A DNA stretch of 64,000 nt, from contig SVIB01000005.1 in the NCBI GenBank assembly GCA_015055505.1, positions 1 through 64,000 of the forward strand, in the 5' to 3' direction. Of the stretch, positions 21,073-32,027 are shown piece by piece. A program made the translations under genes and the position numbers. This DNA is from Clostridiales bacterium (GTDB lineage Bacteria > Bacillota > Clostridia > Christensenellales > Borkfalkiaceae). Within the stretch, counting starts at the first letter, position 1. Each line of letters starts with the position of its first letter. The notes below the pieces were generated by a model. That model made no database searches. It saw only the letters and a list, made by a program, of their open reading frames with translations, and was not told where the DNA came from.

Positions 21073-21983
21073 TATTTCGTACCTCCAATTATTTCTTGTA
21101 ACGAATTTATTTTATATTTTTTCATAACGTTTGGCAAGTCGTTTATTATGTCACGGCTTGCATAAGGATTTATAAGGTTTGCCGCACCTACCTCAACTGC
21201 GGTCGCGCCTGCAAGCATCATCTCTATTACGTCTTCGGCTGACGATACACCGCCCATACCGATTACCGGAATTTTAACTGCGTTTGCAACTTGATATACC
21301 ATTCTCACCGCAACGGGGAAAATTGCAGGGCCTGAAAACCCACCCATCTTGTTTGCTATAATAGGTTTTCTCGTCCTTAAATCTATTCTCATACCAAGTA
21401 AAGTATTTATTAAACTTACACCGTCCGCACCGGCGTCTTCAACTGCCTTTGCAATAGCCGTAATATCGGTTACGTTTGGCGAAAGTTTAGCGATAACCGG
21501 CTTATTGACCGACTTTTTTACCGCATTAATGATTTCATACGCGCCCTTTTCACTACTGCCAAAATTTACTCCGCCGTCGTGAACGTTAGGACAACTTATA
21601 TTAATTTCAAGCCAGCCAACTTGCTCTTCTTTATCTAAAAGACTTGCCGTATGAACGTATTCTTCTACCGAAAATCCGCCTACGTTTGCCATTACTTTTT
21701 TGTTAAAACACTTTTTAAGTTTGGGCAACTCTTCAGCTATAACTTTGTCAACACCGGGGTTTTGAAGTCCAACGGCGTTTATCATACCCGAATAGCATTC
21801 CGCTATTCTCGGTGTGGGATTGCCAAATCTCGGCTCTTTAGTAGTACCTTTAAACGAGAACGTTCCAAGACAGTTAATGTCGTAAAATTCAGCAAATTCA
21901 TAGCCGTAACCAAAAGTTCCGCTTGCGGGAATTATAGGGTTATCAAGTTCAATACCTAAAAGGTTTACTCTCATTTCTCCCAT
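21072..21983 (-). CDS. pyrD: Dihydroorotate dehydrogenase B catalytic subunit
   Basis: NISCPNVHDGGVNFG, GMGGVSSAEDV; adjacent to PyrK. Confidence 0.95.
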   Translation of the reverse strand: MGEMRVNLLGIELDNPIIPASGTFGYGYEFAEFYDINCLGTFSFKGTTKEPRFGNPTPRIAECYSGMINAVGLQNPGVDKVIAEELPKLKKCFNKKVMANVGGFSVEEYVHTASLLDKEEQVGWLEINISCPNVHDGGVNFGSSEKGAYEIINAVKKSVNKPVIAKLSPNVTDITAIAKAVEDAGADGVSLINTLLGMRIDLRTRKPIIANKMGGFSGPAIFPVAVRMVYQVANAVKIPVIGMGGVSSAEDVIEMMLAGATAVEVGAANLINPYASRDIINDLPNVMKKYKINSLQEIIGGTK

Positions 21984-22705
21984 ATAATTTCCTCCTTTTT
22001 AAGCACGGGACCGTCTTTGCATATTCTCTTGTTTCCGTAAAGGGTTTTGCAAGAACAACCCATACAAGCGCCAAAACCGCAACCCATTCTCTCTTCAAAA
22101 CTAAATTGACCTTCGGTTTTTGTTGAGTTATACACAGCCTTAAGCATTGGCTCAGGACCGCACGTGTAAAAATACGAATAGCCTATATCTTTCATTGCGT
22201 CGGTTACAAAGCCTTTAATTCCGTACGAACCGTCAACCGTCGTAACGTACACCTTAGCGCCGAGTTTTTTAAACTCTTCTTCGTAGAAAACCTCGCCCTT
22301 TGTGTTAAAGCCTAAGATTACGGAAACTGAATTACCCCCCTCTATAAGTCGTTTAGCACACAAAAACATTGGTGGAACTCCTACTCCGCCACCTATTAAA
22401 AGAGGTGCGTTTCCGCTTAAAGAAAGGTCGTAACCGTTACCGAGTTCGGTAAGTACGTCGAGTTTTTCGCCGACTTGCATTACGGACATTTTTTCCGTTC
22501 CTTTTCCTACTACTTTGTAAACGAGAGTTAAAATATCACCCTCTAAATCACATACGGAAATTGGACGTCTTAAATATAGTCCGTCTAATAAAATATTTAC
22601 GAATTGTCCGCACTTGATACCCGAAACGTCGCCTTTTAGTTTCATCTCAAATACCGTTTCGGTCAAAGCGCGATTTTTAGTTATTTCAAAAATTAACTGT
22701 TTCAT
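21971..22705 (-). CDS. pyrK: Dihydroorotate dehydrogenase electron transfer subunit
   Basis: GGGVGVPPMF, CGFGACMGCSCKT 2Fe-2S motif. Confidence 0.94.
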   Translation of the reverse strand: MKQLIFEITKNRALTETVFEMKLKGDVSGIKCGQFVNILLDGLYLRRPISVCDLEGDILTLVYKVVGKGTEKMSVMQVGEKLDVLTELGNGYDLSLSGNAPLLIGGGVGVPPMFLCAKRLIEGGNSVSVILGFNTKGEVFYEEEFKKLGAKVYVTTVDGSYGIKGFVTDAMKDIGYSYFYTCGPEPMLKAVYNSTKTEGQFSFEERMGCGFGACMGCSCKTLYGNKRICKDGPVLKKEEIIWEK

Positions 22706-22714
22706 CTTTGCCTC

Positions 22715-25700
22715 TTACGCGTCGATAGTCGAAATACAAAGAGTAGTCTCCTCTAATACGTCAAGTAAAACTTTTACAGTATCAAGCGAGGTGAACATAG
22801 TTACGTTTGATTCAGTTGCGTATTTTCTAATTTGATATCCGTCGGCAACGTGGGCTGAACCTACGTTACTCGTATTGATTACGTATGCGATATGTCCTTG
22901 ACGGATTGAATCAAATATCTCTTCGCTTTCCTCAATTTTTTGGAGAACGTGAGTCTTTATGCCGTTTTCTTTAAGGAAAGTTGCCGTTCCTTTCGTTGCC
23001 TCGATATTAAAGCCGAGGTTATAGAAACGTCTAATAAGCGGAAGAGCCTCATCCTTATCTTTATCCGCAATAGTCGCGAATACCGTTCCGTAATTTTGAA
23101 GGTGCATTCCCGACGCTTGTAATGCCTTATATAACGCTCTGTTTAACTTATCGTCGTAACCGATTGCCTCACCGGTCGACTTCATTTCGGGCGAAAGGTA
23201 TGCGTCAAGACCTCTTATTTTATTGAACGAGAATACGGGAACTTTTACGTACCATCTCTTTTTCTCTTCGGGATAGATATCGAAAATACCTTGCTCTTTC
23301 AAGGTTTTACCCATTATTACTTCGGTTGCAATATCCGCTAAACTGTAACCCGTTGCCTTTGAAAGGAACGGTACCGTTCTTGATGAACGCGGATTAACTT
23401 CGATAATGAATACTTTTTCGTCTTTATCTACGATAAACTGAATATTGTAAAGACCTTTTATACCAATACCAATGCCAAGTTTTTTAGCGTATTGAAGTAT
23501 AGTTCCCTTAACTTTGTTGGAAATACTGAACGTTGGGTATACGCTTATCGAGTCGCCCGAGTGAATACCCGTTCTTTCAACGAGTTCCATAATTCCCGGA
23601 ACGAAAACGTCTCTTCCGTCGCAAATTGCATCAATTTCAACTTCTTTACCGATTATGTACTTATCTACGAGTACGGGTTTATCTTCGTCGATTTCAACCG
23701 CGGTTTTAAGGTAATGACGGAGTTGCTCTTCGTTTGCAACTATTTGCATTGCTCTACCGCCCAAAACGAAACTCGGTCTAACGAGTACGGGATAGCCTAT
23801 TTTTGCCGCCGCCTCAACACCGTCTTCAATTTTGGTAACCGCTCTGCCTTGAGGCTGAGGAATATTTAAATCTTTAAGTAATTTTTCAAATCTGTCACGG
23901 TTTTCGGCTTTGTCAATTGCGTCACAGTCGGTACCGATAATCTTTACTCCGCGGTTTTTCAAAGGCTCTGCCAAGTTGATTGCAGTTTGACCGCCAAGTG
24001 ACGCGATAACGCCTTCGGGATTTTCAAAATCCAATATATTCATTACGTCTTCGGGCGTTAAAGGTTCAAAATAAAGTTTATCCGAAGTCGTATAATCTGT
24101 CGATACCGTTTCGGGGTTATTATTGATAATAATCGACTCATAGCCACACTTTCTTATGGTTTGTACGGCGTGAACGGTAGAATAATCGAACTCTACGCCT
24201 TGACCTATTCTAATAGGACCTGCGCCTAAAACTACCGCTTTATTTTTGTTCGTTACGATAGAGTCGTTTTTGCCCATATACGAAGAATAGAAGTAAGGAA
24301 TGTACGCTCCGCTGTAAAGAGTATCAACCATTCTAAATACGGGTTTTATATTATTTTCTTTTCTTAAGTTGTAGATTTCTATTTCTTTAACTTTCCAAAG
24401 TTTAGCAATATACGGGTCTGAAAAACCGAGTGCTTTTGCCGACTTTAACGCCGTTAAATCGCCTTTCTTTTCTTTTAAAATGTTTTCCATATCTACGATA
24501 CGTTTAAAACATTCTAAGAAAAGTTCGGTTATTTTAGTTACTTCGTGAAGTTTCTCGATTGAAACTCCTCTTCTTAAAAGTTCGGTAACGGCAAATACGT
24601 TATCGCTCTTAAATTCGCCGAGATATTCTATAAGTTCTTCAGTCGTATAACTGTCAAATTTTGCAAGGTAAAGGTGATTTACACCTATTTCAAGTGAACG
24701 GACAGACTTAAGCATACACTCGTCCAAAGTCGAACCTATACCCATTACTTCGCCCGTTGCTTTCATTTGAGTTCCTAAAACGTTTGACGCTGAGGTGAAT
24801 TTATCAAACGGGAATCTTGGGAATTTTGCAACGATATAATCAAGTCTTGGCTCGTGGTCTGCTGTCGTACCTGCAACGTGAATTTCATCTAAAGTCATAC
24901 CTACGGCAATTTTAGCAGTTACTCTTGCAATAGGATATCCGCTTGCTTTTGATGCAAGCGCGGACGAACGGGAAACTCTTGGGTTTACCTCTATGAGGTA
25001 ATATTCGCTAGTAGTCGGATTTAAAGCAAACTGAACGTTACAACCGCCCTCAATTTTAAGTTCTCTAATGATTTTTATGGCGCTGTCATTGAGCATTTTT
25101 AGGTCTTTATCGGAAAGTGATAAGATAGGCGCAACGACTATCGAGTCACCGGTATGAACGCCTACGGGGTCTACGTTTTCCATTCCGCAAATGGTAATCG
25201 CTCTATCCTCGCTATCACGCATAACTTCAAATTCAATTTCTTTATAACCCTTAACGCTCTTTTCTACAAGAACTTGGTGTACGGGAGAAAGTTTAAATGC
25301 GTTTCTGCCTATTTCAACGAGTTCTTCTTCGTTATTCGCAAAACCGCCACCCGTTCCGCCTAAGGTAAAAGCAGGACGAAGTACTACGGGATAGCCTATT
25401 GCTTTAGCCGCCTTTTTAGCCTCTTCTATGCTATAAGTAATCTCCGAAGGAATTGTAGGCTCACCGATAGATTGGCAAAGTTCCTTGAAAAGTTCTCTAT
25501 CTTCGGCTCTTTCAATACTTTCACTGCTCGTTCCTAAAAGTTCTACTCTGCATTCTTTTAATACGCCTTTCTTTTCAAGTTGCATAGCAAGGTTTAAGCC
25601 CGTTTGTCCGCCGATACCCGGAACGATTGCGTCCGGTCTTTCATAACGGAGAATTTTAGCAATATACTCTAAAGTCAACGGCTCCATATAAACCTTGTCA

Positions 25701-25882
25701 GCAATGGTCGTATCCGTCATTATCGTTGCAGGGTTAGAGTTTACAAGCACTACTTCATATCCCTCTTCTTTTAAAGCAAGACAAGCTTGAGTACCCGCAT
25801 AGTCAAACTCCGCTGCCTGTCCAATAACGATAGGACCTGAACCGATTATTAAAATTTTCTTTAAATCCTTTCTCTTTGCCAT
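22715..25882 (-). CDS. carB: Carbamoyl-phosphate synthase large subunit
   Basis: Duplicated ATP-grasp halves, IGSGPIVIGQAAEFDYAGTQA and LGAGPIRIGQGVEFDYSTVHA. Confidence 0.97.
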   Translation of the reverse strand: MAKRKDLKKILIIGSGPIVIGQAAEFDYAGTQACLALKEEGYEVVLVNSNPATIMTDTTIADKVYMEPLTLEYIAKILRYERPDAIVPGIGGQTGLNLAMQLEKKGVLKECRVELLGTSSESIERAEDRELFKELCQSIGEPTIPSEITYSIEEAKKAAKAIGYPVVLRPAFTLGGTGGGFANNEEELVEIGRNAFKLSPVHQVLVEKSVKGYKEIEFEVMRDSEDRAITICGMENVDPVGVHTGDSIVVAPILSLSDKDLKMLNDSAIKIIRELKIEGGCNVQFALNPTTSEYYLIEVNPRVSRSSALASKASGYPIARVTAKIAVGMTLDEIHVAGTTADHEPRLDYIVAKFPRFPFDKFTSASNVLGTQMKATGEVMGIGSTLDECMLKSVRSLEIGVNHLYLAKFDSYTTEELIEYLGEFKSDNVFAVTELLRRGVSIEKLHEVTKITELFLECFKRIVDMENILKEKKGDLTALKSAKALGFSDPYIAKLWKVKEIEIYNLRKENNIKPVFRMVDTLYSGAYIPYFYSSYMGKNDSIVTNKNKAVVLGAGPIRIGQGVEFDYSTVHAVQTIRKCGYESIIINNNPETVSTDYTTSDKLYFEPLTPEDVMNILDFENPEGVIASLGGQTAINLAEPLKNRGVKIIGTDCDAIDKAENRDRFEKLLKDLNIPQPQGRAVTKIEDGVEAAAKIGYPVLVRPSFVLGGRAMQIVANEEQLRHYLKTAVEIDEDKPVLVDKYIIGKEVEIDAICDGRDVFVPGIMELVERTGIHSGDSISVYPTFSISNKVKGTILQYAKKLGIGIGIKGLYNIQFIVDKDEKVFIIEVNPRSSRTVPFLSKATGYSLADIATEVIMGKTLKEQGIFDIYPEEKKRWYVKVPVFSFNKIRGLDAYLSPEMKSTGEAIGYDDKLNRALYKALQASGMHLQNYGTVFATIADKDKDEALPLIRRFYNLGFNIEATKGTATFLKENGIKTHVLQKIEESEEIFDSIRQGHIAYVINTSNVGSAHVADGYQIRKYATESNVTMFTSLDTVKVLLDVLEETTLCISTIDA

Positions 25883-25914
25883 AAAAAATCACCTCTGTAT
25901 ATCAAAAAATTATT

Positions 25915-27135
25915 TTACTTTTTCGTGTTGTCGTAAACTACTTTTCCGTTGACTACGGTAAGTAAATTTACCCCGTATAATCTTTCGCCGGTAAACGGCG
26001 TTGCTCTTCCTTTAGATAAAAATTCGTCGGGGTTTACGATGAACTCTTCGTTTAAATCCCATACCGAAAAATCGTTACCAAGGGGAATATTAAACCTCTT
26101 TCTTGGGTTTATAGCAAGTAAATCTATAAGTTTTTCTAAAGTTATAATTCCCGTCTTTACAAGTTTAGTATAACACACTGCAAACGCTGTTTCAAGCCCG
26201 ACTATTCCAAACGCGCTCTTTTCAAGGCCTTTGGACTTTTCTTCTTGAGAGTGGGGAGCGTGGTCGGTCGCTATCATATCTATCGTCCCGTCTTTTATCC
26301 CCTCGATTAATGCTAATCTGTCTTCTTTTCCTCTAAGCGGAGGATTCATTTTAAATCTTCCGTCTTCTTGAAGGTCACTATCGTCTAACACGAGATAATG
26401 CGGTCCCGTTTCACAAGTGATATTAACGCCTTCCGCTTTGGCTTTTCTTATTACGTCCACGCTTTCTTTTGTGGAAATATGGCAAACGTGATAAGCACAG
26501 CCCGTCTTTTTTACAAGTTCTATATCTCTTGCGATTTGTAAGTATTCACTCTCTGAACAAATTCCTCTATGGTTATGCGCTTTAGCATATTCCCCATCGT
26601 GAATATATCCGCCCCTTAAAAGGTCGTTCACTTCACAGTGCGCAACTATAATTTTGCCGAGCGATTTTGCCTTAAGCATTGCCTTTTCCATCATTTCGTC
26701 ACTTTGAACGCCTCGACCGTCGTCGGTAAACGCAATGGCTAAATGCTTCATACTTTCCATATCGGAAAGTTCTTTTCCCAACTGTCTTACGGTTATTGAA
26801 CCGTAAGGATACACGTTTATGCTCGCGTCTTTTTCTATAATTTCCGTCTGAATTTTTATATTTTCAAGGTTGTCCGGAACGGGATTTAGGTTAGGCATAG
26901 TACAAACTGCGGTGTAACCACCCCTTGCAGCCGACTGCGAGCCCGTTTTTATACTTTCTTTATAAAAAAAACCCGGTTCGCGAAAATGCACGTGCACGTC
27001 GCAAAAACCGGGAAAAATAACGTATTTGTCTAAAGAAGAAAACAATTCGCCAATAGGGAATGAAAAGCCCGAAGAAACGGAAACACCCGCAAGATTTTCT
27101 CTATTAACGGTAAGCATACTTGAAATATCTTTCAT
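25915..27135 (-). CDS. pyrC: Dihydroorotase
   Basis: DVHVHFREPG, ATDHAPHS. Confidence 0.95.
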   Translation of the reverse strand: MKDISSMLTVNRENLAGVSVSSGFSFPIGELFSSLDKYVIFPGFCDVHVHFREPGFFYKESIKTGSQSAARGGYTAVCTMPNLNPVPDNLENIKIQTEIIEKDASINVYPYGSITVRQLGKELSDMESMKHLAIAFTDDGRGVQSDEMMEKAMLKAKSLGKIIVAHCEVNDLLRGGYIHDGEYAKAHNHRGICSESEYLQIARDIELVKKTGCAYHVCHISTKESVDVIRKAKAEGVNITCETGPHYLVLDDSDLQEDGRFKMNPPLRGKEDRLALIEGIKDGTIDMIATDHAPHSQEEKSKGLEKSAFGIVGLETAFAVCYTKLVKTGIITLEKLIDLLAINPRKRFNIPLGNDFSVWDLNEEFIVNPDEFLSKGRATPFTGERLYGVNLLTVVNGKVVYDNTKK

Positions 27136-27178
27136 CTCTTCTCCTTAAAACGTAACTTTGTATGTTTTTATCTTTATT

Positions 27179-27207
27179 ATTATAGCAAACCATTTTAAGT
27201 TTGTCAA
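27179..27207 (-). promoter_or_regulatory. Consensus sigma70 promoter of the pyrimidine operon
   Basis: Minus strand TTGACA-AACTTAAAATGGTTTGC(17)-TATAAT. Confidence 0.88.
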
Positions 27208-27250
27208 TTATACTTTATAAATAAAGTAACTTTTTTAAAATTTATAAATC

Positions 27251-28066
27251 TTATACGTTTTTAGATACGAATTCGCCGTCTACAAATTTATATATTTTGT
27301 CAAAGCCAAAACTCTTAACGTACAAAACCGCATCGTCAAATTTACAGTCTAAAAACTCTTTATTGTGGCAATCGGACGAAATAATCATTTTTGCGCCAAG
27401 TTCTTTTAACCGTTTCATAATGAACGGCGCGGGATACGGAGTCGTTCTATACCCTCTCGCTATTGCGCCGGTATTTACCTCAAACACTTTGTTTTTTTCG
27501 GCAACGGCAGTAATCCCCTCTAACGCATAAGACTGGTATTGTTTACTTTCGGTATCAAAAAAGAATTCTTTTTCACTGTGTTTTGTGACGATATCACAAT
27601 GCCCTACGATATCGGTGCGTGATAGCGTATTGATTTTAGCGAAAGTTTCGTAATAACGTTTAGCGTATTTTAAGCCGTTTCCCTCAAAATATCGGTCTAT
27701 AAGTTGTTTAACGGTGTTTTTATCGCAATCAAACTCAACTGTTTCTCCATTCACTTCCAAAAAGTGAACGGAACTTATTACGTAATCGTAAACGGATAAA
27801 TCTTCACCTGAAAACAAATCGTTTTCAAGACCTAAGTAGATTTTAATTTTACCGTCGAATTTAGATTTTAGAGATTTTACTTCACTTATATATCTATCTC
27901 TGTTTTCTTTGGTCATAACCCAATCTTTTTTAATATTCATTGGGGCGTGTCCCGAAAAACCGATACTGTCAAAACCCAACTCTATGGCTTTATAGACGGT
28001 TTCCTCTAAAGTGTTTTTTCCGTCGCAATAAATTGAATGCGTATGTAAATTTTGATCGTATTTCAT
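27251..28066 (-). CDS. PHP-domain histidinol-phosphatase-like protein
   Basis: NLHTHSIYCDGKNTLEE, GFSGHAPM, DIVGHCD, SDCH. Confidence 0.85.
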   Translation of the reverse strand: MKYDQNLHTHSIYCDGKNTLEETVYKAIELGFDSIGFSGHAPMNIKKDWVMTKENRDRYISEVKSLKSKFDGKIKIYLGLENDLFSGEDLSVYDYVISSVHFLEVNGETVEFDCDKNTVKQLIDRYFEGNGLKYAKRYYETFAKINTLSRTDIVGHCDIVTKHSEKEFFFDTESKQYQSYALEGITAVAEKNKVFEVNTGAIARGYRTTPYPAPFIMKRLKELGAKMIISSDCHNKEFLDCKFDDAVLYVKSFGFDKIYKFVDGEFVSKNV

Positions 28067-28215
28067 AGTTAAATTTTATCACTAATAGAAGTAAAAGTCA
28101 AAGGCAATTTAAAAAAAGACAAAAACCGAAAAATTTTTCAAATACCGTGTTAAAAAACTTGTCTTTTTTTTTATAATATGATAAAATACTAATCACTGGC
28201 ACGAAAAACGTGAAT

Positions 28216-28291
<76 letters not shown>

Positions 28292-28294
28292 TAA

Positions 28295-28334
28295 ACAAAA
28301 ACACACAAGCATTTCGCTTGTGTGTTTTTGTTTA
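28295..28334 (+). terminator. Terminator after tRNA-Thr
   Basis: aacaaaaacacacaagc atttc gcttgtgtgtttttgtt. Confidence 0.85.
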
Positions 28335-28371
28335 TTTACTTCTATTCGATTTAAACGGTGACCGAGGACTT

Positions 28372-28535
28372 AGCAACGTGACGTTGCATCCTTGTTGCTA
28401 CCGCCATAGTTAATAGGGCTCACAAAAATAATTTTGCATAGCAAAAGAATTTTTGGGAAGAGGAGAAAGTCTCATAAAAATTTAGGCAATTATTTTAATA
28501 ATTGCCGATAAACAAATGAGGCTTTCGACGAAAGG
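28372..28535 (+). repeat. Structured repeat array 3 (R1 variant plus M3-type module)
   Basis: gcaacgtgacgttgcatccttgttgctaccgccatag; hairpin aaaataattttgc-ata-gcaaaagaattttt; module aagtctcat...ggcaattatttTAATAATTGCC...atgaggctt. Confidence 0.8.
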
Positions 28536-28619
28536 ACGAGGTCACCGGTGACGCGATTGACTTCGTAGCAATCGCTATTCCGTCGCTTTGCTCCTTACAA
28601 TTTCCGGTTAGCAGCTCCA
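28531..28619 (+). pseudogene. Partial, interrupted duplicate of the tRNA-Thr 3' half
   Basis: aaggacgaggtcaccgg and ccggttagcagctcca identical to tRNA-Thr, separated by ~53 bp of inserted sequence in the T-loop; followed by an identical copy of the tRNA terminator (28622-28661). Confidence 0.85.
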
Positions 28620-28974
28620 TAAACAAAAACACACAAGCATTTCGCTTGTGTGTTTTTGTTTATTTACTATTGTTCGTTTTCCATAATATCCACCGTGGTT
28701 ATCCCACTTTTGTCGATACAACCCACTTGAACGAAATATACTGTCTATCTGACTTTCGTCCTGCGTCCATACAATCCCCTCAATTATTATGTAAAAGTCT
28801 TTTTTTGAATTCATCGTTGCCTTTTACCTTAAAGAATTTAAGCGAAAACGATCTACCAACTTTTTATTTCTGCTCATCCATATTCCCTCACAAAAACAAT
28901 TAACCTTTTACGGCATAATCCGGAAAGTCTTTCTGCGTTTACTATCTCTATTCTGTCCTAAAATAAATTTTATT

Positions 28975-29345
28975 TTTGGCAGAGGTGGATTCGAAGCTTT
29001 ACCCCACCGCACGGATACGCCATACAGCGAATTTCTTTTCCTGTCAATTCTTCCAGCAATCTTCTATCTGTTTCAACTTGCCAAGTTACACAAGAATTTG
29101 GGAGTTCATTAGATTAAAATGTCCCACGGTATGCACGGCAACTTCGTGGTTTTTATACAACTCTTTCACTTGCGTAGGCTCAATCAACCTTCTTTCCTCA
29201 ATCTTGCCGTTAGTTTCGTATGGATAATTCGTACCAAACTTCCCCGACTTTAAGTTAAACGTCGCTTTTAACCCATACTTATCCAAAATTTCAATCATTC
29301 GTATATCCTGCGTAACGCCGTCGTCAAAACTAAACGTTATCGCCT
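28975..29345 (-). pseudogene. Frameshifted polysaccharide deacetylase (NodB-like)
   Basis: Fragments KKKAITFSFDDGVTQDIRMIEILDKYGLKATFNL...HEVAVHTVGHFNLMN then, in another frame, PNSCVTWQVETDRRLLEELTGKEIRCMAYPCGG. Confidence 0.72.
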
Positions 29346-29363
29346 TTTTCTTTCAGTTCCAAA

Positions 29364-30734
29364 TCATGATTTTCTCCGTACGTTTTCAAATACAAAATCT
29401 TCCCTTACGTCTTCGCGGTAGGTTTCCACCGTTACGTTGTCAAGAGTCAAGCCCTCGATATGTCTAAAATAAATACCTTTTGCCGGCAAAATGCGACCGT
29501 AAACGTATACCTCAGGATAATCCTGTGCTTCTTCGGGCACGTTGCTGTTATACTCTTGTACGCCTCCGTCCAATTTCAAATGAACGTTTTTAAGGGTAAT
29601 ATTTTCAAGCGGACTTTCCTTTAATCCGCAAATATTACTAGTCATTTGCCAGTCGTCCACTTCTTTTGTTCCATCAAAACCCGCTGCAAGACCGAACGAT
29701 TTGGGATTTTGCTTGATATCTCCCGCTTTATAACTAAAATAATTCCACGGTACAATTTCGTATTCCTCATACGGTCCGTCCGCCGTGATATTTTCAAGCG
29801 TTATATTTTTTATCTTTCCTAACGCGCGCCCACTAGGCCCTCTCATACGCCTTCCTACGTGAATAAAAATCGGTGCGTTTACGTTACGCATTTCTACGTT
29901 TCTTACCGTTATTCCGTCGAGAATTGCTCCATCCACACTTTCAATTGCAAGTCCCGTAATACGCGTTTCGCGTATATAGATATTCTCAACGATTATATCC
30001 TCAAAACCGCCGTTCGTTTCCGTACCAAATTTAACGGCACAGCAACGACTCTTTAAATTACAATTCCATACACGAATGTTTTTACAAATATCCAAACGGT
30101 TTAAGGTATAAGACGATTTAAAAACGATAGCGTCGTCACCGGCTTCCACGTCGCAATCATGAATACGCACGTTCTTACTGTTATCGGGAGATATTCCGTC
30201 AATATACACGCGTATTTTAAGTCTAAAAACGTCTACGTTCTCACATCCCGCAAAATACACCGCAAGATCAGTCGCATTATAAATACTAAGCCCGCTGATT
30301 TCTACGTTTTTGCAATTTTTCAGCGCAATACATTTTGCCCCTCTATGCGACATAATCCGCACGTCTTTTTCGTCCCAAACGGAACGCATATCAACCTTAC
30401 CGCCACCGTTTATTTTTATATTTTCACAATCTTCCGCAACAAACATAGAACAGTGAAAGAAGGAATGCGAGGCGTCTTGGTATAACGGATAATCCACTTT
30501 TTCGTCAGGACAATAATCGTCAAAATTTAAACTTCCTAAAACCGTCGCGGTTTCCGTAATTTCAACCGTAACGTTAGATTTGAGAAAAACTGTACTTAAA
30601 ACGAACCTTCCCTCATCAAATCGCACGATACCGCCACCGTCCGCACTACATTTTTCGATTGCATCTTGCACGGCTTTCGTGCAAAGCGTTTTTCCGTCTG
30701 CAACCGCGCCAAATTCTATCACGTTATAGACCAT
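29364..30734 (-). CDS. Glycoside hydrolase family 28 / polygalacturonase-like protein
   Basis: Beta-helix pattern, MVYNVIEFGAVADGKTLCTKAVQDAI, DGISPDNSKNVRIHDCDVEAGDDAIVFKS; start moved to internal ATG with upstream ggagaaat. Confidence 0.82.
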   Translation of the reverse strand: MVYNVIEFGAVADGKTLCTKAVQDAIEKCSADGGGIVRFDEGRFVLSTVFLKSNVTVEITETATVLGSLNFDDYCPDEKVDYPLYQDASHSFFHCSMFVAEDCENIKINGGGKVDMRSVWDEKDVRIMSHRGAKCIALKNCKNVEISGLSIYNATDLAVYFAGCENVDVFRLKIRVYIDGISPDNSKNVRIHDCDVEAGDDAIVFKSSYTLNRLDICKNIRVWNCNLKSRCCAVKFGTETNGGFEDIIVENIYIRETRITGLAIESVDGAILDGITVRNVEMRNVNAPIFIHVGRRMRGPSGRALGKIKNITLENITADGPYEEYEIVPWNYFSYKAGDIKQNPKSFGLAAGFDGTKEVDDWQMTSNICGLKESPLENITLKNVHLKLDGGVQEYNSNVPEEAQDYPEVYVYGRILPAKGIYFRHIEGLTLDNVTVETYREDVREDFVFENVRRKS

Positions 30735-30771
30735 ATTATTTCTCCAATTTTTCTTCGATAATATTTTCGCT

Positions 30772-31580
30772 TTATTCGTCAAAATTTATGACGTCTTTTG
30801 GTTCTCTACTAACCCATTTGCCACGGGTAAAGTCCGGCACTTCTACAACTCTATTTTCTTGAATTGCTATCGCAGAAAGAGCCGTAATAGACATCCATGC
30901 CGCCGCGTCGTATACGTCAATAGGCATATCTACGCCAGTTTGAATGGCTTTTGCAAACTCTGCAAGCATAAAATAATCCATACCGCCGTGACCGGATTTC
31001 CTTTGTAAATCATTGATATTTTTCCAAAAATAGGGCAAGTAATCATAGTATTCATCAGCATTATTAAGATACTTGCCTATTGTTTTTTTCGGCTCCCAAA
31101 ATTCGTGACTATAATGCTTTTCTTCTAAAAAAATCATATTCGATTCTTGGCAAGCAAGCCCCTTTGTGCCACGGACGGTAAACTCACGCGAATAGTATTT
31201 CGGTAAAGTCGTATCCAGCGTCAAGCTAATCATCTCTCCGTTTTCGCAAGTAATCAAGGTCTTAACGATATCCCCTTGATTAAACTTTTGTCCTTGCAAG
31301 GCTTTATCGGGATTCTCATCTAAATACGAAAATTCTTCCAAGCCCTTTGCCTTAGACGCCATCGTCACCAGCTTTACCATTCTATTTCCTCGGTTGACGT
31401 TTAACAGTCTTGCAATAGGTCCAAGATTGTGTGTAGGATAATTGTCGCAATTACGCTCTATATAGTTTTTAAGACGGTAATGTCTATTTACGTTCCCACC
31501 TAAAATTTCGTCGCGAAGATCATGACTGTACGCGCCGTGACAATGTACAATTTCTCCAAAAACGTTTTTTCTGGCAAGAT
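30772..31580 (-). pseudogene. 3' fragment of a Gfo/Idh/MocA (GH109-like) oxidoreductase
   Basis: Reading frame continues upstream of the track ORF as [79 protein letters not shown]-terminal Rossmann half missing. Confidence 0.72.
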
Positions 31581-32015
31581 TAGTAACGGATTGAATAACG
31601 CCTGTTCCATAGCATACTGAAACGCACCGTGATTATCGGGTGCAAGAGTGTTACCCTCGCTATCCGCCCATTCATCCATATTAAACGTATATACGTGCTC
31701 GCAGGAAATTTTCCATTCCTTCAAGAAATATACCACCCACTTATACATACCCATAGGACCTACGGGAAGAATAAATGCAATCTTCTCCTTGCGGTCTTTC
31801 GCAAGTTTGATTTGCATAGCAATTTCATGACCCATATACGTTTCAAATTCACCAAGACTATCACACTGAATAGGAGTAAAATCCTTATTCCAATGCGCTT
31901 GTCTTTCCGTAATTTTTTCAGGTGCGTCTATACACCCGTCTATTTTGTCAAAATCCCAGCCCGCAGGATAAAATCCTTCCAACGCACTGCCTTTTACCGT
32001 TGAATTAAAATTCAT
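31580..32015 (-). pseudogene. 5' fragment of a glucosamine-6-phosphate deaminase/isomerase (NagB-like) protein
   Basis: [49 protein letters not shown], then runs out of frame into the oxidoreductase fragment. Confidence 0.68.
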
Positions 32016-32027
32016 CTTTTTCTCCTT

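Noticed and set aside
27136-27250. PyrR-type attenuator in front of the pyrimidine operon
   Set aside because: Promoter-to-start distance is only about 35-40 nt and no antiterminator/terminator pair is visible.
28608-28903. Track ORFs 28608..28814 (-) and 28646..28903 (+)
   Set aside because: Overlap the tRNA relic and terminator; no convincing domain.
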